Made by a program: the position numbers and the translations under genes. Of a DNA stretch of 64,000 nucleotides, positions 35,024-42,946 are shown piece after piece. The stretch is from assembly GCA_025964795.1 (NCBI GenBank), contig JAOPYC010000123.1:51155-115154 (forward strand). The letters run 5' to 3'. How positions within the stretch are numbered: position 1 is the stretch's first letter; every line of letters starts with the position of its first letter. This DNA comes from Marmoricola sp. (GTDB lineage: Bacteria > Actinomycetota > Actinomycetes > Propionibacteriales > Nocardioidaceae). Below the pieces are notes generated by a model that was not told the origin of the DNA, searched no databases, and saw nothing but the letters and a program-made list of their open reading frames with translations.

Positions 35024-36186
35024 CGCGCGCCGAGGGCCCGGTCGAGGTCGCCGAGCAGGTCGTCCGCGGTCTCGATGCCGACGCTGAGCCGGATCAGGTC
35101 GCCCGGCACCTCGAGGTCGGTCCCGGCGACGCTGGCGTGGGTCATCCGGCCGGGGTGCTCGATCAGCGACTCCACCCCTCCGAGGGACTCCCCGAGGGTG
35201 AAGATCTCGGCCCGGGAGCACACGTCGAGCGCGTGCTGCTCCCCGCCGGTGACCCGGAACGACACGATGCCGCCGTACCTCTTCATCTGGCGAGCGGCGA
35301 TCGCGTGCCCCGGGTGGTCCTCGAGACCGGGGTAGAAGACCTGCGTGACCGCCGGGTGACCGGCGAGGAACTCGACCACCTTCTCGGCGTTGTCGCTGTG
35401 CCGGTCCATCCGCACGCCCAGGGTCTTCAGGCCGCGCAGCACCAGCCACGCGTCGAAGGGCCCGGCGACGGCGCCGACGGAGTTGTGCAGGAAGCCGATC
35501 GACTCGGCCAGCTCGAGGTCGCGTACGACGAGGGCCCCGCCGACGACGTCGGAGTGCCCGCCGCAGTACTTCGTCGTGGAGTGCACCACCACGTCGGCGC
35601 CCAGGGTCAGCGGCTGCTGCAGGTACGGCGAGGCGAAGGTGTTGTCCACGACCAGCAGGGCGCCGGCCTCGTGGGCGACCGCCGCGAGCGCCTCGATGTC
35701 ACCGATGTTCAGCAGCGGGTTCGTCGGGGTCTCGATCCACACCGCCTTCGTCCGGCCCGGCACGATCGCGGCCCGGACGGCGTCGAGGTCGCTCACCGCG
35801 GCCGGGCTGTGCTCCAGGCCCCACCGGCTGAGCACCTTGTCGACCAGCCGGAAGGTGCCGCCGTAGGCGTCGTCCGGGATCACGACGTGGTCGCCGGGGA
35901 CGCAGATGGTCCGCAGCAACGTGTCCTCGGCGGCCAGCCCGGAGGCGAACGCGAACCCGCGCTCGCCCTCCTCGAGCGCCGCGAGGTTGCCTTCGAGCGC
36001 GGTCCGCGTCGGGTTGCCGGACCGGCTGTACTCATAGCCCCCGCGCAGCCCGCCGACGCCGTCCTGCTTGTACGTCGAGGTGGCGTAGATCGGCGGGATC
36101 ACCGCCCCCGTCATCGGGTCGGGCTCGTAGCCGGCGTGGATGGCGCGGGTGTCGAAGCCGGACTTCTGTCGGTGTTCTTGGGTCAC
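35020..36186 (-). CDS. metB: Cystathionine gamma-synthase (trans-sulfuration PLP enzyme)
   Basis: A 388-residue Cys/Met-metabolism PLP enzyme. The PLP lysine is Lys206 in VVHSTTKYCGGHSD, with YEYSRSGNPT, ASGLAAED and PTNPLLNIGD as expected. It most likely joins cysteine to an activated homoserine (cystathionine gamma-synthase), but gamma-lyase activity cannot be excluded from sequence. TAGCCT lies 6 bases before the GTG, a likely leaderless start. It is divergent from msrA and coupled downstream to the MutL-like gene. Confidence 0.92.
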   Translation of the reverse strand: MTQEHRQKSGFDTRAIHAGYEPDPMTGAVIPPIYATSTYKQDGVGGLRGGYEYSRSGNPTRTALEGNLAALEEGERGFAFASGLAAEDTLLRTICVPGDHVVIPDDAYGGTFRLVDKVLSRWGLEHSPAAVSDLDAVRAAIVPGRTKAVWIETPTNPLLNIGDIEALAAVAHEAGALLVVDNTFASPYLQQPLTLGADVVVHSTTKYCGGHSDVVGGALVVRDLELAESIGFLHNSVGAVAGPFDAWLVLRGLKTLGVRMDRHSDNAEKVVEFLAGHPAVTQVFYPGLEDHPGHAIAARQMKRYGGIVSFRVTGGEQHALDVCSRAEIFTLGESLGGVESLIEHPGRMTHASVAGTDLEVPGDLIRLSVGIETADDLLGDLDRALGAR

Positions 36187-36318
36187 CGCTCGAGGCTACT
36201 CGGCGGGCGTCCACCGGCAGCGCTGGTGTGCCGTCCACGGCTGCGCGAGACTGGGGCGGTCCGGGAAGGACGCGGGCAGCTGCGTTGTTGAGCAGGGTGC
36301 ACCCCACGAAAGGCGAAC

Positions 36319-36957
36319 ATGTTCCAGCGAACCAAGAGCACCATCCCGGCGGCACACGAGGCACTCGCCGGTCGTCCCGAGCGTCCGTTCAAGCTCGCTG
36401 AGCGCCACAAGGCCCTTGTCGCCCCCCTGGTGACCGACGAGGTCCCCGAGGGCTACGAGGTCGCACTGTTCGGCCTCGGCTGCTTCTGGGGTGCGGAGGA
36501 GATCTTCTGGCAGGTCCCGGGCGTCTGGTCGACCTCCGTCGGGTACGCCGGAGGCACCACGCCCAACCCGTCCTACGAGGAGGTCTGCAGCGGCCGCACC
36601 GGCCACACCGAGGCCGTCCGCGTGGTCTACGACCCGAAGCAGGTGTCCTACGCCGACCTGGTCGCCACCTTCTACGAGGTGCACGACCCGACGAAGGGAA
36701 TGCGGCAGGGCAACGACATGGGCACGCAGTACCGCTCTGCGATCTACGTCACGTCTCCTGAGCAGGAGATGGTGGCCAAGCTGGTGACCGAGCGCTACCA
36801 GCCGGAGCTGACCAAGCGCGGCTACGGACTGATCACCACGGAGATCAAGCCGGAGCAGGAGTACTTCTACGCCGAGGACCACCACCAGCAGTACCTGCTG
36901 AAGAACCCGTTCGGCTACCGCTGCCACTCCGCCACCGGGGTTTCCTACCCCCGCTGA
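36319..36957 (+). CDS. msrA: Peptide methionine sulfoxide reductase MsrA
   Basis: Repairs oxidised methionine (S-sulfoxide) in proteins using thioredoxin. The 212-residue enzyme has GLGCFWGAEE with catalytic Cys55 and GYAGGTTPNPSYEEVCSGRT. The EVHDPTKGMRQGNDMGTQYRS block and a C-terminal FGYRCHS Cys for resolving are also present. Like plant and actinobacterial forms it has an N-terminal extension of about 45 residues. An AAAGGCG ribosome site precedes the ATG. A strong terminator follows. Confidence 0.96.
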   Translation: MFQRTKSTIPAAHEALAGRPERPFKLAERHKALVAPLVTDEVPEGYEVALFGLGCFWGAEEIFWQVPGVWSTSVGYAGGTTPNPSYEEVCSGRTGHTEAVRVVYDPKQVSYADLVATFYEVHDPTKGMRQGNDMGTQYRSAIYVTSPEQEMVAKLVTERYQPELTKRGYGLITTEIKPEQEYFYAEDHHQQYLLKNPFGYRCHSATGVSYPR

Positions 36958-36963
36958 CCACTT

Positions 36964-36994
36964 ACTTCGGGGGCCCGGACCGGGTCCCCGAAGT
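36964..36994 (+). terminator. Intrinsic terminator after msrA
   Basis: ACTTCGGGG (36964-36972) pairs perfectly with CCCCGAAGT (36986-36994), with CCCGG/CCGGG stacked inside. TTTGT follows. It lies just after the msrA stop and separates it from the next gene. Confidence 0.85.
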
Positions 36995-37028
36995 TTGTCC
37001 TGTGCCCATTTGTAGGCACACTGGCCGC

Positions 37029-37760
37029 ATGAGTGACCAGACTCCTCCCTCCGACCAGCCCACGCCGCCCCCCGCTGAGGGCCTGGGCGATGGTGCCGAC
37101 CTGGGCGAGCAGACCCCTCCCCCGCCGCCCCCGTCGGACGGGACCGCCGTGGCCACCGAGCCCCCGCCGCCGACCCCCGCACCCAGGTCACGGACGGGGC
37201 TGATCATCGGGATCGTCGCCGGCCTCCTCGTCCTGGCGGTCATCGCGGTGCTGGCGGTCGTCCTGGTCGTGAACAAGGGCGACGACACGCACAGCATCGC
37301 CATCCCCAAGACCGCCGGCGGGATGAAGCGCGACACCGCGAAGGAGACCCAGCTCAAGACGCAGCTGGACACCGCCGAGAAGCAGTTCAAGTCGCAGTTC
37401 AAGAACGTCAGCTACGTGAAGTCCGGTGTCTTCAACCAGACCGACAGCAAGCGTGGCCCGGAGGGTGCGCTCGTGCTGTTCGGCGCCAAGCTGAGCAAGC
37501 CGCAGAGCCCCACCAAGTTCATCAGCGCCTTCAGCAAGCAGGCCACCACCAACGGGTTCAAGATCGCGAAGGTCGCCCCCGGTGCCAACGGGGGCAAGGC
37601 CGTCTGCGCCTATCAGTCCACCGGCCAGAAGGTGGCCATCTGCGCCTGGGCCACCAAGGACTCCGGCGCCGAGCTGGTCCCGACCGTGGCCGGCTGGGAC
37701 TCCAAGCAGCTCGGCAAGATCCTGATCGCCCTGCGCAACGACGTGGAGACGACCGACTAG
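37029..37760 (+). CDS. Proline-rich membrane-anchored protein, unknown function
   Basis: A 243-residue protein. About 55 N-terminal residues are rich in Pro, Asp and Gln (SDQTPPSDQPTPPPAEG). One helix follows (GLIIGIVAGLLVLAVIAVLA), then an extracytoplasmic domain of about 150 residues with two Cys (KAVCAYQST and VAICAWAT) that may form a disulfide. The overall plan is common in actinobacterial envelope proteins with no assigned role. CACACT lies 6 bases before the ATG as a weak -10. The GH2 gene starts 4 bases after its stop, so they are cotranscribed. Confidence 0.8.
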   Translation: MSDQTPPSDQPTPPPAEGLGDGADLGEQTPPPPPPSDGTAVATEPPPPTPAPRSRTGLIIGIVAGLLVLAVIAVLAVVLVVNKGDDTHSIAIPKTAGGMKRDTAKETQLKTQLDTAEKQFKSQFKNVSYVKSGVFNQTDSKRGPEGALVLFGAKLSKPQSPTKFISAFSKQATTNGFKIAKVAPGANGGKAVCAYQSTGQKVAICAWATKDSGAELVPTVAGWDSKQLGKILIALRNDVETTD

Positions 37761-37764
37761 CTCG

Positions 37765-39582
37765 TTGCTCACCCGTTGGGGTCGTGAGCTCGACCCGGAG
37801 CACCCGTGGCCGGAGCACCCCCGGCCCCAGCTGGTGCGCGAGCGATGGACGAGCCTGAACGGGGTGTGGGAGCACGCCTTCACCGCGACGGCCGACCGGC
37901 CCGCGTCGTACGAGGGGCCGATCGTGGTGCCGTTCTCCCCGGAGGCACCGCTCTCCGGGGTCGAGCGGCAGCTGCAGCCCGACGAGTGGCTCTGGTACCG
38001 CCGCCGCTTCACCGCACCCGAGTGCCCGCCCGGAGGCCGGGTGCTGCTGCACTTCGGCGCCGTCGACCAGTCCTGCACGGTCTGGGTCGACGGTCACGAG
38101 GTCGGGGCGCACACTGGCGGCTACCTGCCGTTCAGCTGCGACGTCACCGACCGGCTCGAGGGCGACGCCGAGCACCTGCTCGAGGTGCGGGTGCGTGACC
38201 TCTCGGAGACCGGCGTGCACGCCCGCGGCAAGCAGCGGCTCGACCGCGGCACGATCTGGTACACCGCCCAGTCGGGCATCTGGCAGACCGTGTGGCTCGA
38301 GGCGGTCCCCGCGGCGTACGTCGAACGGCTGGTGGTGGTGCCGCGGCTGGAGGCCGGCGCGCTCGAGGTGACCGTGGTGCCTGGTGGGCAGAGGGGGTTC
38401 GAGACACTCGCTGGCGCTCGCTCCTCACCCGCCGTGGTGGCCTCCGTGGTGGTGTCCGCCGACGGGCGCACGGTGGGCGAGGCATCGGCCGTGCCCGGGG
38501 AGACGGTGCTCATCCCGCTCTCCGTCCTGCACCCCTGGACCCCGGACGACCCGCACCTCTACGACCTCGAGGTCACCTACGGCGAGGACCGGGTGACGTC
38601 GTACGCCGGGCTGCGGTCCTTCGGGGTCGGGCCCGACACCGACGGGCATCAGAGGCTGCTGCTCAACGGCGAGCCGGTCGTGCATGTGGGGGTCCTCGAC
38701 CAGGGCTACTGGCCCGACGGGCTGATGACACCGCCCAGCGATGCCGCGATGGTGCACGACATCGAGGCGATGAAGGCGCTCGGCTTCACCATGCTGCGCA
38801 AGCACGCGAAGATCGAGCCGCTGCGCTGGTACGCCCACTGCGACCGGCTGGGGATGCTGGTCTGGCAGGACATGGTCAACGGGGGCGGCCGCTACCGCCA
38901 CCTGACCACGACGCTGCCGGCCCGGCGGCCGGTGCCGGTCAGCGACCGGTGGCACTCGCTCTTCGGCCGTTCGGACGCGGCCGGGCGCGAGGAGTTCCGG
39001 CAGGAGGTGCGGGCAACGGTCGAGCTGCTGCGCAACGTCGTGTCGCTGGCCGTGTGGACGCCGTTCAACGAGGGCTGGGGACAGTTCGACGCCGACGACG
39101 TCACCCAGGAGCTGGCCCGGCTCGACCCCACCCGCCAGGTGAATCAGGCGTGCGGCTGGGTCGACCAGGGCGGCGGCGACCTGCACAGCTTCCACCGCTA
39201 CGGGAAGCCGTTCCGGATGCCGCGCAGGGGCTGGTGGTCGCGTCGGAAGGCCCGCGTCGTCGGGCTCACCGAGTACGGCGGCCACAGCCTGCGCGTCCCT
39301 GGTCACGACTGGAGCGCGCGCGAGTTCGGCTACCGCTACGCCGCCGACACCACGGACCTCGCCGCCGGGTTCGTGGCTCTGCACGAGCCATTGCGTGCGG
39401 CGGTCACCGACGGGCTGGGCGCGACCGTCTACACCCAGCTGAGCGACGTCGAGGACGAGCTGAACGGCCTGCTGACCTACGACCGCGAGGTGCTCAAGGT
39501 CGACGCCGACGTCGTACGCCGGGTCACGCTCGGCCTGTCCGCGGCCCTGCACCCGGACGACGCCAGGAGCCGGGGCGCCTGA
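37765..39582 (+). CDS. Glycoside hydrolase family 2 protein
   Basis: A 605-residue beta-glycosidase of the GH2 plan: sugar-binding jelly roll (about 20-190; WYRRRFTAP), an immunoglobulin-like domain (about 195-290) and a TIM barrel. The acid/base Glu is in WTPFNEGWGQF and the nucleophile Glu probably in GLTEYGGHS. No signal peptide, so it acts inside the cell on imported sugar. It could be a beta-galactosidase, glucuronidase or mannosidase. The start is a TTG 4 bases after the upstream stop. Residues about 210-222 come from an inserted repeat that keeps the frame. Confidence 0.88.
   Translation: MLTRWGRELDPEHPWPEHPRPQLVRERWTSLNGVWEHAFTATADRPASYEGPIVVPFSPEAPLSGVERQLQPDEWLWYRRRFTAPECPPGGRVLLHFGAVDQSCTVWVDGHEVGAHTGGYLPFSCDVTDRLEGDAEHLLEVRVRDLSETGVHARGKQRLDRGTIWYTAQSGIWQTVWLEAVPAAYVERLVVVPRLEAGALEVTVVPGGQRGFETLAGARSSPAVVASVVVSADGRTVGEASAVPGETVLIPLSVLHPWTPDDPHLYDLEVTYGEDRVTSYAGLRSFGVGPDTDGHQRLLLNGEPVVHVGVLDQGYWPDGLMTPPSDAAMVHDIEAMKALGFTMLRKHAKIEPLRWYAHCDRLGMLVWQDMVNGGGRYRHLTTTLPARRPVPVSDRWHSLFGRSDAAGREEFRQEVRATVELLRNVVSLAVWTPFNEGWGQFDADDVTQELARLDPTRQVNQACGWVDQGGGDLHSFHRYGKPFRMPRRGWWSRRKARVVGLTEYGGHSLRVPGHDWSAREFGYRYAADTTDLAAGFVALHEPLRAAVTDGLGATVYTQLSDVEDELNGLLTYDREVLKVDADVVRRVTLGLSAALHPDDARSRGA
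38394..38430 (+). repeat. REP-like GC-rich repeat inserted in frame in the GH2 gene
   Basis: The stretch TTCGAGACACTCGCTGGCG then CTCGCTCCTCA resembles, from memory, a dispersed repeat of the form TTTCGAGACGCTCGCTGCGC, followed by TCGCTCCTCAACC, common between genes in Nocardioides-type genomes. Here it lies inside coding sequence, adding about 12 residues (GFETLAGARSSP) to the linker strand of the immunoglobulin-like domain without breaking the frame. It holds two CTCGCT copies 10 bases apart. Confidence 0.55.
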
Positions 39583-39589
39583 GGCGCCC
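39573..39589. terminator. Hairpin terminator with the GH2 stop codon in its loop
   Basis: GGGCGCC (39573-39579) and GGCGCCC (39583-39589) form a perfect 7-bp stem. The three-base loop is the GH2 stop codon TGA. It lies 3 bases from the stop of the convergent YigZ gene, so it may terminate both strands. Confidence 0.6.
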
Positions 39590-39592
39590 GGT

Positions 39593-40228
39593 TCAGGCGG
39601 GCGAGTCCACCCAGCGCTGGCCGATCACGGTCAGGCGCGCCGTGCCCGAGGTCAGCTCGGCCACGATCTCCTCCGCGACGGCGCGGGCCACGGGTGGTAT
39701 CGCGAAGCGGAGCGACGCCTCGCCGGTGTACTCCACGCCGAGGACGCGTGCCCCTCGCGAGCGCAGGGCGTGCTCGAGCTGGCCGACGGCCGCGATGTCG
39801 ACCTCGACCTCGCACAGGTCCTGCAGCACCCGCTCGCGGACGCCGACCTCGTCGAGCGCGGCGCGCGTGGCGCCGGCGTACGCCCGGGCCAGCCCGCCGG
39901 TGCCCAGCAGCGTGCCGCCGAACCAGCGGGAGACCACAGCGACCACGTCGCTCAGCTCACGGCCGCGCAGCAGCTCCAGCATCGGCGCGCCCGCGGTGCC
40001 GGCCGGCTCTCCCCCGTCGTTGGATCCCTCGACGGCCCTTTCGGGCCCGACCACGAAGGCCGTGCAGTGGTGCTTGGCGTCCCAGTTCTGCCTGCGGACC
40101 TGGTCGAGCACCGATCGCGCGCCCTCCTCGTCGCTCACCCTCGCCAGGGTGCAGCGGAAACGGGACCGGCTCTCCTCGATCTCGGCGGAGCCGTCTCGTC
40201 CGATCGTGAGGTACGACGTCACGGACAC
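39593..40228 (-). CDS. YigZ/IMPACT family protein (UPF0029)
   Basis: A 211-residue protein of the YigZ family. The N-terminal domain carries the signature SNDGGEPAGTAGAPM and VVVSRWFGGTLLGTGGLARAY-like block (AVVSRWFGGTLLGTGGL). The C-terminal domain of about 60 residues is an ACT-like/DUF1949 fold. Relatives include the eukaryotic translation regulator IMPACT; the bacterial role is unclear and may involve ribosomes or nucleic acid. The GTG start has GAGGGA about 10 bases upstream. It is divergent from the BtuF-like gene. Confidence 0.9.
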   Translation of the reverse strand: MSVTSYLTIGRDGSAEIEESRSRFRCTLARVSDEEGARSVLDQVRRQNWDAKHHCTAFVVGPERAVEGSNDGGEPAGTAGAPMLELLRGRELSDVVAVVSRWFGGTLLGTGGLARAYAGATRAALDEVGVRERVLQDLCEVEVDIAAVGQLEHALRSRGARVLGVEYTGEASLRFAIPPVARAVAEEIVAELTSGTARLTVIGQRWVDSPA

Positions 40229-40271
40229 GACCCGGCGTCCCTCATCTCGTTGGCTTTGACACGATCACTGC

Positions 40272-41168
40272 ATGCGCATCGTCTCACTCCTGCCCTCCAC
40301 CACGGAGATACTTTTCGCGATCGGTGCCGGCGACGACGTGGTCGGGGTGACCTTCGAGTGCGACCACCCGGTCGAGGCGCGGCAGCGGCGCATCGTGTCG
40401 ACCAGCGCCATTCCCGAGGGGCTGGACGCCGCCGCGACCGACGCACACGTGTCGGCGGCGATGGACGCCGGCGAGGATCTCTACCACCTCGACGAGGGAG
40501 CGCTCGCCGACCTCGACGCGGACCTGGTGGTCACCCAGGACCTCTGCGCGGTGTGCGCCGTCGACGTCTCGGTGGTCGACGACGCCCTGGCCCACCTGGG
40601 CTGCACGGCCGACGTCCTGACCATCGACCCGCACACGCTGGCCGAGGTGCTCGCCTCGATCGCCACCCTGGGCACCGCGACCGGTCACGACGACGAGGCC
40701 CGGCGACTCGTCACCGCGCTCGAGCAGCGCCTCGAGGCCGTTCGGGCCGAGGTGGCGCAGCGAGCCGGGACGACGTCTCCGCGCGTGCTGCTGCTCGAAT
40801 GGACCGACCCGCCGTTCGCCCCCGGCCACTGGGTCCCCGAGATGGTCACCACCGCCGGCGGCTCACCGACCGTGGGTGCCGCCGGCGAGAAGTCGGTGCG
40901 GGTGACCTGGGAGCAGGCCCTGGAGGTCGAGCCGGACGTGGTGGTCTGCGCGCCCTGCGGCTACAACCTGGCCGGCGCCACGGAGCTGGCCCGCGCGGTC
41001 GTGGAGTCGGGGGCACTGCCCCCGCACCTCCCGGTGTGGGCGGTGGACGCCAACGCGTCCTTCGCACGACCCGGGCCGCGCCTCGTCGACGGCGTCGAGA
41101 GCCTGGCCCGCATCCTCGACCCGACCGGGCCGGCACCCAATCCGGCGGCGGCACGGCGGCTGCGCTGA
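40272..41168 (+). CDS. BtuF-like helical-backbone metal/cobalamin-binding protein
   Basis: A 298-residue protein of the BtuF/FhuD helical-backbone family (MRIVSLLPSTTEILFAIGAG, VVTQDLCAVCAVD, WVPEMVTTAGG). It has no signal peptide or lipobox, so unlike true importer-binding proteins it should be cytosolic. Two close Cys in LCAVCAVD may bind a ligand. No permease or ATPase is adjacent. A role in cobalamin or metal-complex binding is inference. The distance to the divergent YigZ start is 43 bases. Confidence 0.8.
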   Translation: MRIVSLLPSTTEILFAIGAGDDVVGVTFECDHPVEARQRRIVSTSAIPEGLDAAATDAHVSAAMDAGEDLYHLDEGALADLDADLVVTQDLCAVCAVDVSVVDDALAHLGCTADVLTIDPHTLAEVLASIATLGTATGHDDEARRLVTALEQRLEAVRAEVAQRAGTTSPRVLLLEWTDPPFAPGHWVPEMVTTAGGSPTVGAAGEKSVRVTWEQALEVEPDVVVCAPCGYNLAGATELARAVVESGALPPHLPVWAVDANASFARPGPRLVDGVESLARILDPTGPAPNPAAARRLR

Positions 41169-41185
41169 GCTCCCGGCACCGGGGG

Positions 41186-41224
41186 GAGTGGTGAGGCAAC
41201 CTTGGGAGAGCCACCCCACCACTC
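41186..41224 (+). terminator. Hairpin after the BtuF-like gene
   Basis: GAGTGGTG (41186-41193) pairs perfectly with CACCACTC (41217-41224), and GGC/GCC can extend inside. It lies 17 bases after the stop codon. There is no T-run. Confidence 0.5.
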
Positions 41225-41399
41225 GGTATCCGTGGGTGATGGAAGTGGAGGGACCCGCTTGCGCGAGCATTCCATTCCCCTCGGAACCACAGCTCGTCCA
41301 TGGACGGGTACCACAGGTCGATCTGCTTGCTCAGAGTATGCAGTGCGCAGCGTGATGGCGAGACATTTCGGACACAATTGATTCAGACATTTCGGGCAG
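41225..41399. other. Lower-GC gap with an 11-bp direct repeat, possible insertion-sequence end
   Basis: This stretch is visibly poorer in G and C than its neighbours and holds no convincing gene. Near the cbs end AGACATTTCGG is repeated at 41361-41371 and 41385-41395. From memory the repeated ACATTTCGGACA unit resembles the ends of IS481-type elements; no transposase remains. It may be a solitary end or scar. Confidence 0.4.
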
Positions 41400-42785
41400 T
41401 CACTCCCGGGCGACGAAGCTCAGCAGGTCCTGCCGGGTGAGTACGCCGACAGGCCGGCCGTCCTCCTGGACCAGCAGGGCATCCGCGTCTCGTAAAGCCT
41501 CGACCGCCTCGGAGACCCCGACACCGGCGCCGACGGTGGTCAGCGGCTCGTCCATGTGCAGCTCGACGGGATCGGCCAGGCGAGCGCGGCCCGTGTAGAG
41601 GGCGTCCAGCAGCCGTCGCTCGGAGACCGAGCCGGCCACCTCGGCCGCCATGATCGGCGGCTCCGCCAGGACGACGGGCATCTGGGAGACGCCGTACTCC
41701 TGGAGGATCTGGACCGCCACGGCGATGGTCTCGCTGGGGTGGGTGTGCACCAGCGCCGGGATGTCGCCCTTCTTCGCGTGCAGCACCTCCCCGATCGTCA
41801 TCCCGCCGTGGGCGCCCTCGAGGAAGCCGAACCGGGCCAGCCACTCGTCGTCGAAGATCTTGGTGAGGTAGCCGCGCCCGCTGTCGGGGAGCAGCACCAC
41901 GATCACCGCCTCTGGGTCGTCGAGCTCCTGGGCCAGCTGGATCGCCGCGAAGGCCGCCATCCCCGAGGAGCCACCGACGAGCAGGCCTTCCTCCCGGGCC
42001 AGCCGCCGGGTCATCGAGAACGAGTCGGCGTCGGAGACCTCGATGATCCGGTCGGCGATGTCGCGGTCGTAGGTGTCGGGCCAGAAGTCCTCCCCCACGC
42101 CCTCGACGAGGTAGGGCCGACCCGAGCCGCCCGAGTAGACGGAGCCCGCCGGGTCGGCGCCGATCACCTGGACCCCGGGCCCTTCTCGTTCAGCGGAGCG
42201 CTCCTTGAGGTAGCGGCCGACGCCGCTGATCGTGCCGCCGGTCCCCATCCCGGTGACGAAGTGCGTGATCCGACCCTCGGTCTGCTCCCAGATCTCCGGG
42301 CCGGTCTGCTCGTAGTGGGACAGCGGGTTGTTGACGTTGGCGTACTGGTTGGGCTTCCAGGCGCCCTCGGTCTCCCGCATCAGCCGGTCCGAGGTGCTGT
42401 AGTAGCTGTCGGGGTGGTCCGGCGCCACCGCGGTGGGGCAGACGACGACCTCGGCGCCGTACGCCTTCAAGACGTTGCGCTTGTCCTCGCTGACCTTGTC
42501 CGGGCACACGAAGATGCAGTGGTAGCCGCGCTGCTGGGCCACCAGCGCCAGCCCGACCCCGGTGTTGCCCGAGGTCGGCTCGACGATGGTCCCGCCCGGC
42601 TTGAGCTCCCCGCTCTTCTCCGCGGCGTCGATCATCCGGACCGCAATCCGGTCCTTCACCGACCCGCCCGGGTTGAGGTACTCGACCTTGGCGAGGACGA
42701 GCGAGGAGGTGTCGCCCACGGTCCGGCCGAGCTTGACCAGCGGGGTGTTTCCGATCAGGTCCAGGAGTGAATTCGCGTACTTCAT
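41400..42785 (-). CDS. cbs: Cystathionine beta-synthase
   Basis: A PLP enzyme that condenses serine and homocysteine to cystathionine, the reverse direction of trans-sulfuration. The 461-residue chain has NPGGSVKDRIA with PLP-Lys44, EPTSGNTGVGLA, TGMGTGGTISGVGRYLK, and a C-terminal pair of CBS domains (about 330-460). Unlike the human enzyme there is no heme-binding N-terminus. TAGGTT lies 6 bases before the ATG (leaderless). With metB 5 kb away, the window encodes both halves of the trans-sulfuration route. Confidence 0.94.
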   Translation of the reverse strand: MKYANSLLDLIGNTPLVKLGRTVGDTSSLVLAKVEYLNPGGSVKDRIAVRMIDAAEKSGELKPGGTIVEPTSGNTGVGLALVAQQRGYHCIFVCPDKVSEDKRNVLKAYGAEVVVCPTAVAPDHPDSYYSTSDRLMRETEGAWKPNQYANVNNPLSHYEQTGPEIWEQTEGRITHFVTGMGTGGTISGVGRYLKERSAEREGPGVQVIGADPAGSVYSGGSGRPYLVEGVGEDFWPDTYDRDIADRIIEVSDADSFSMTRRLAREEGLLVGGSSGMAAFAAIQLAQELDDPEAVIVVLLPDSGRGYLTKIFDDEWLARFGFLEGAHGGMTIGEVLHAKKGDIPALVHTHPSETIAVAVQILQEYGVSQMPVVLAEPPIMAAEVAGSVSERRLLDALYTGRARLADPVELHMDEPLTTVGAGVGVSEAVEALRDADALLVQEDGRPVGVLTRQDLLSFVARE

Positions 42786-42946
42786 GCGGCAAACCTACCG
42801 GCGATCTACGCTCGAAATTGCAAGCACCAACACGCGCCTCCGCAGTAACAAATCTTTACTTCAGTCACATGGGACCCAAAAATAGGTGCATACTGCTCCA
42901 AGTTCACTACACCGCTGGGACCTTTTCTCGAGGGAGACACGCCGAA

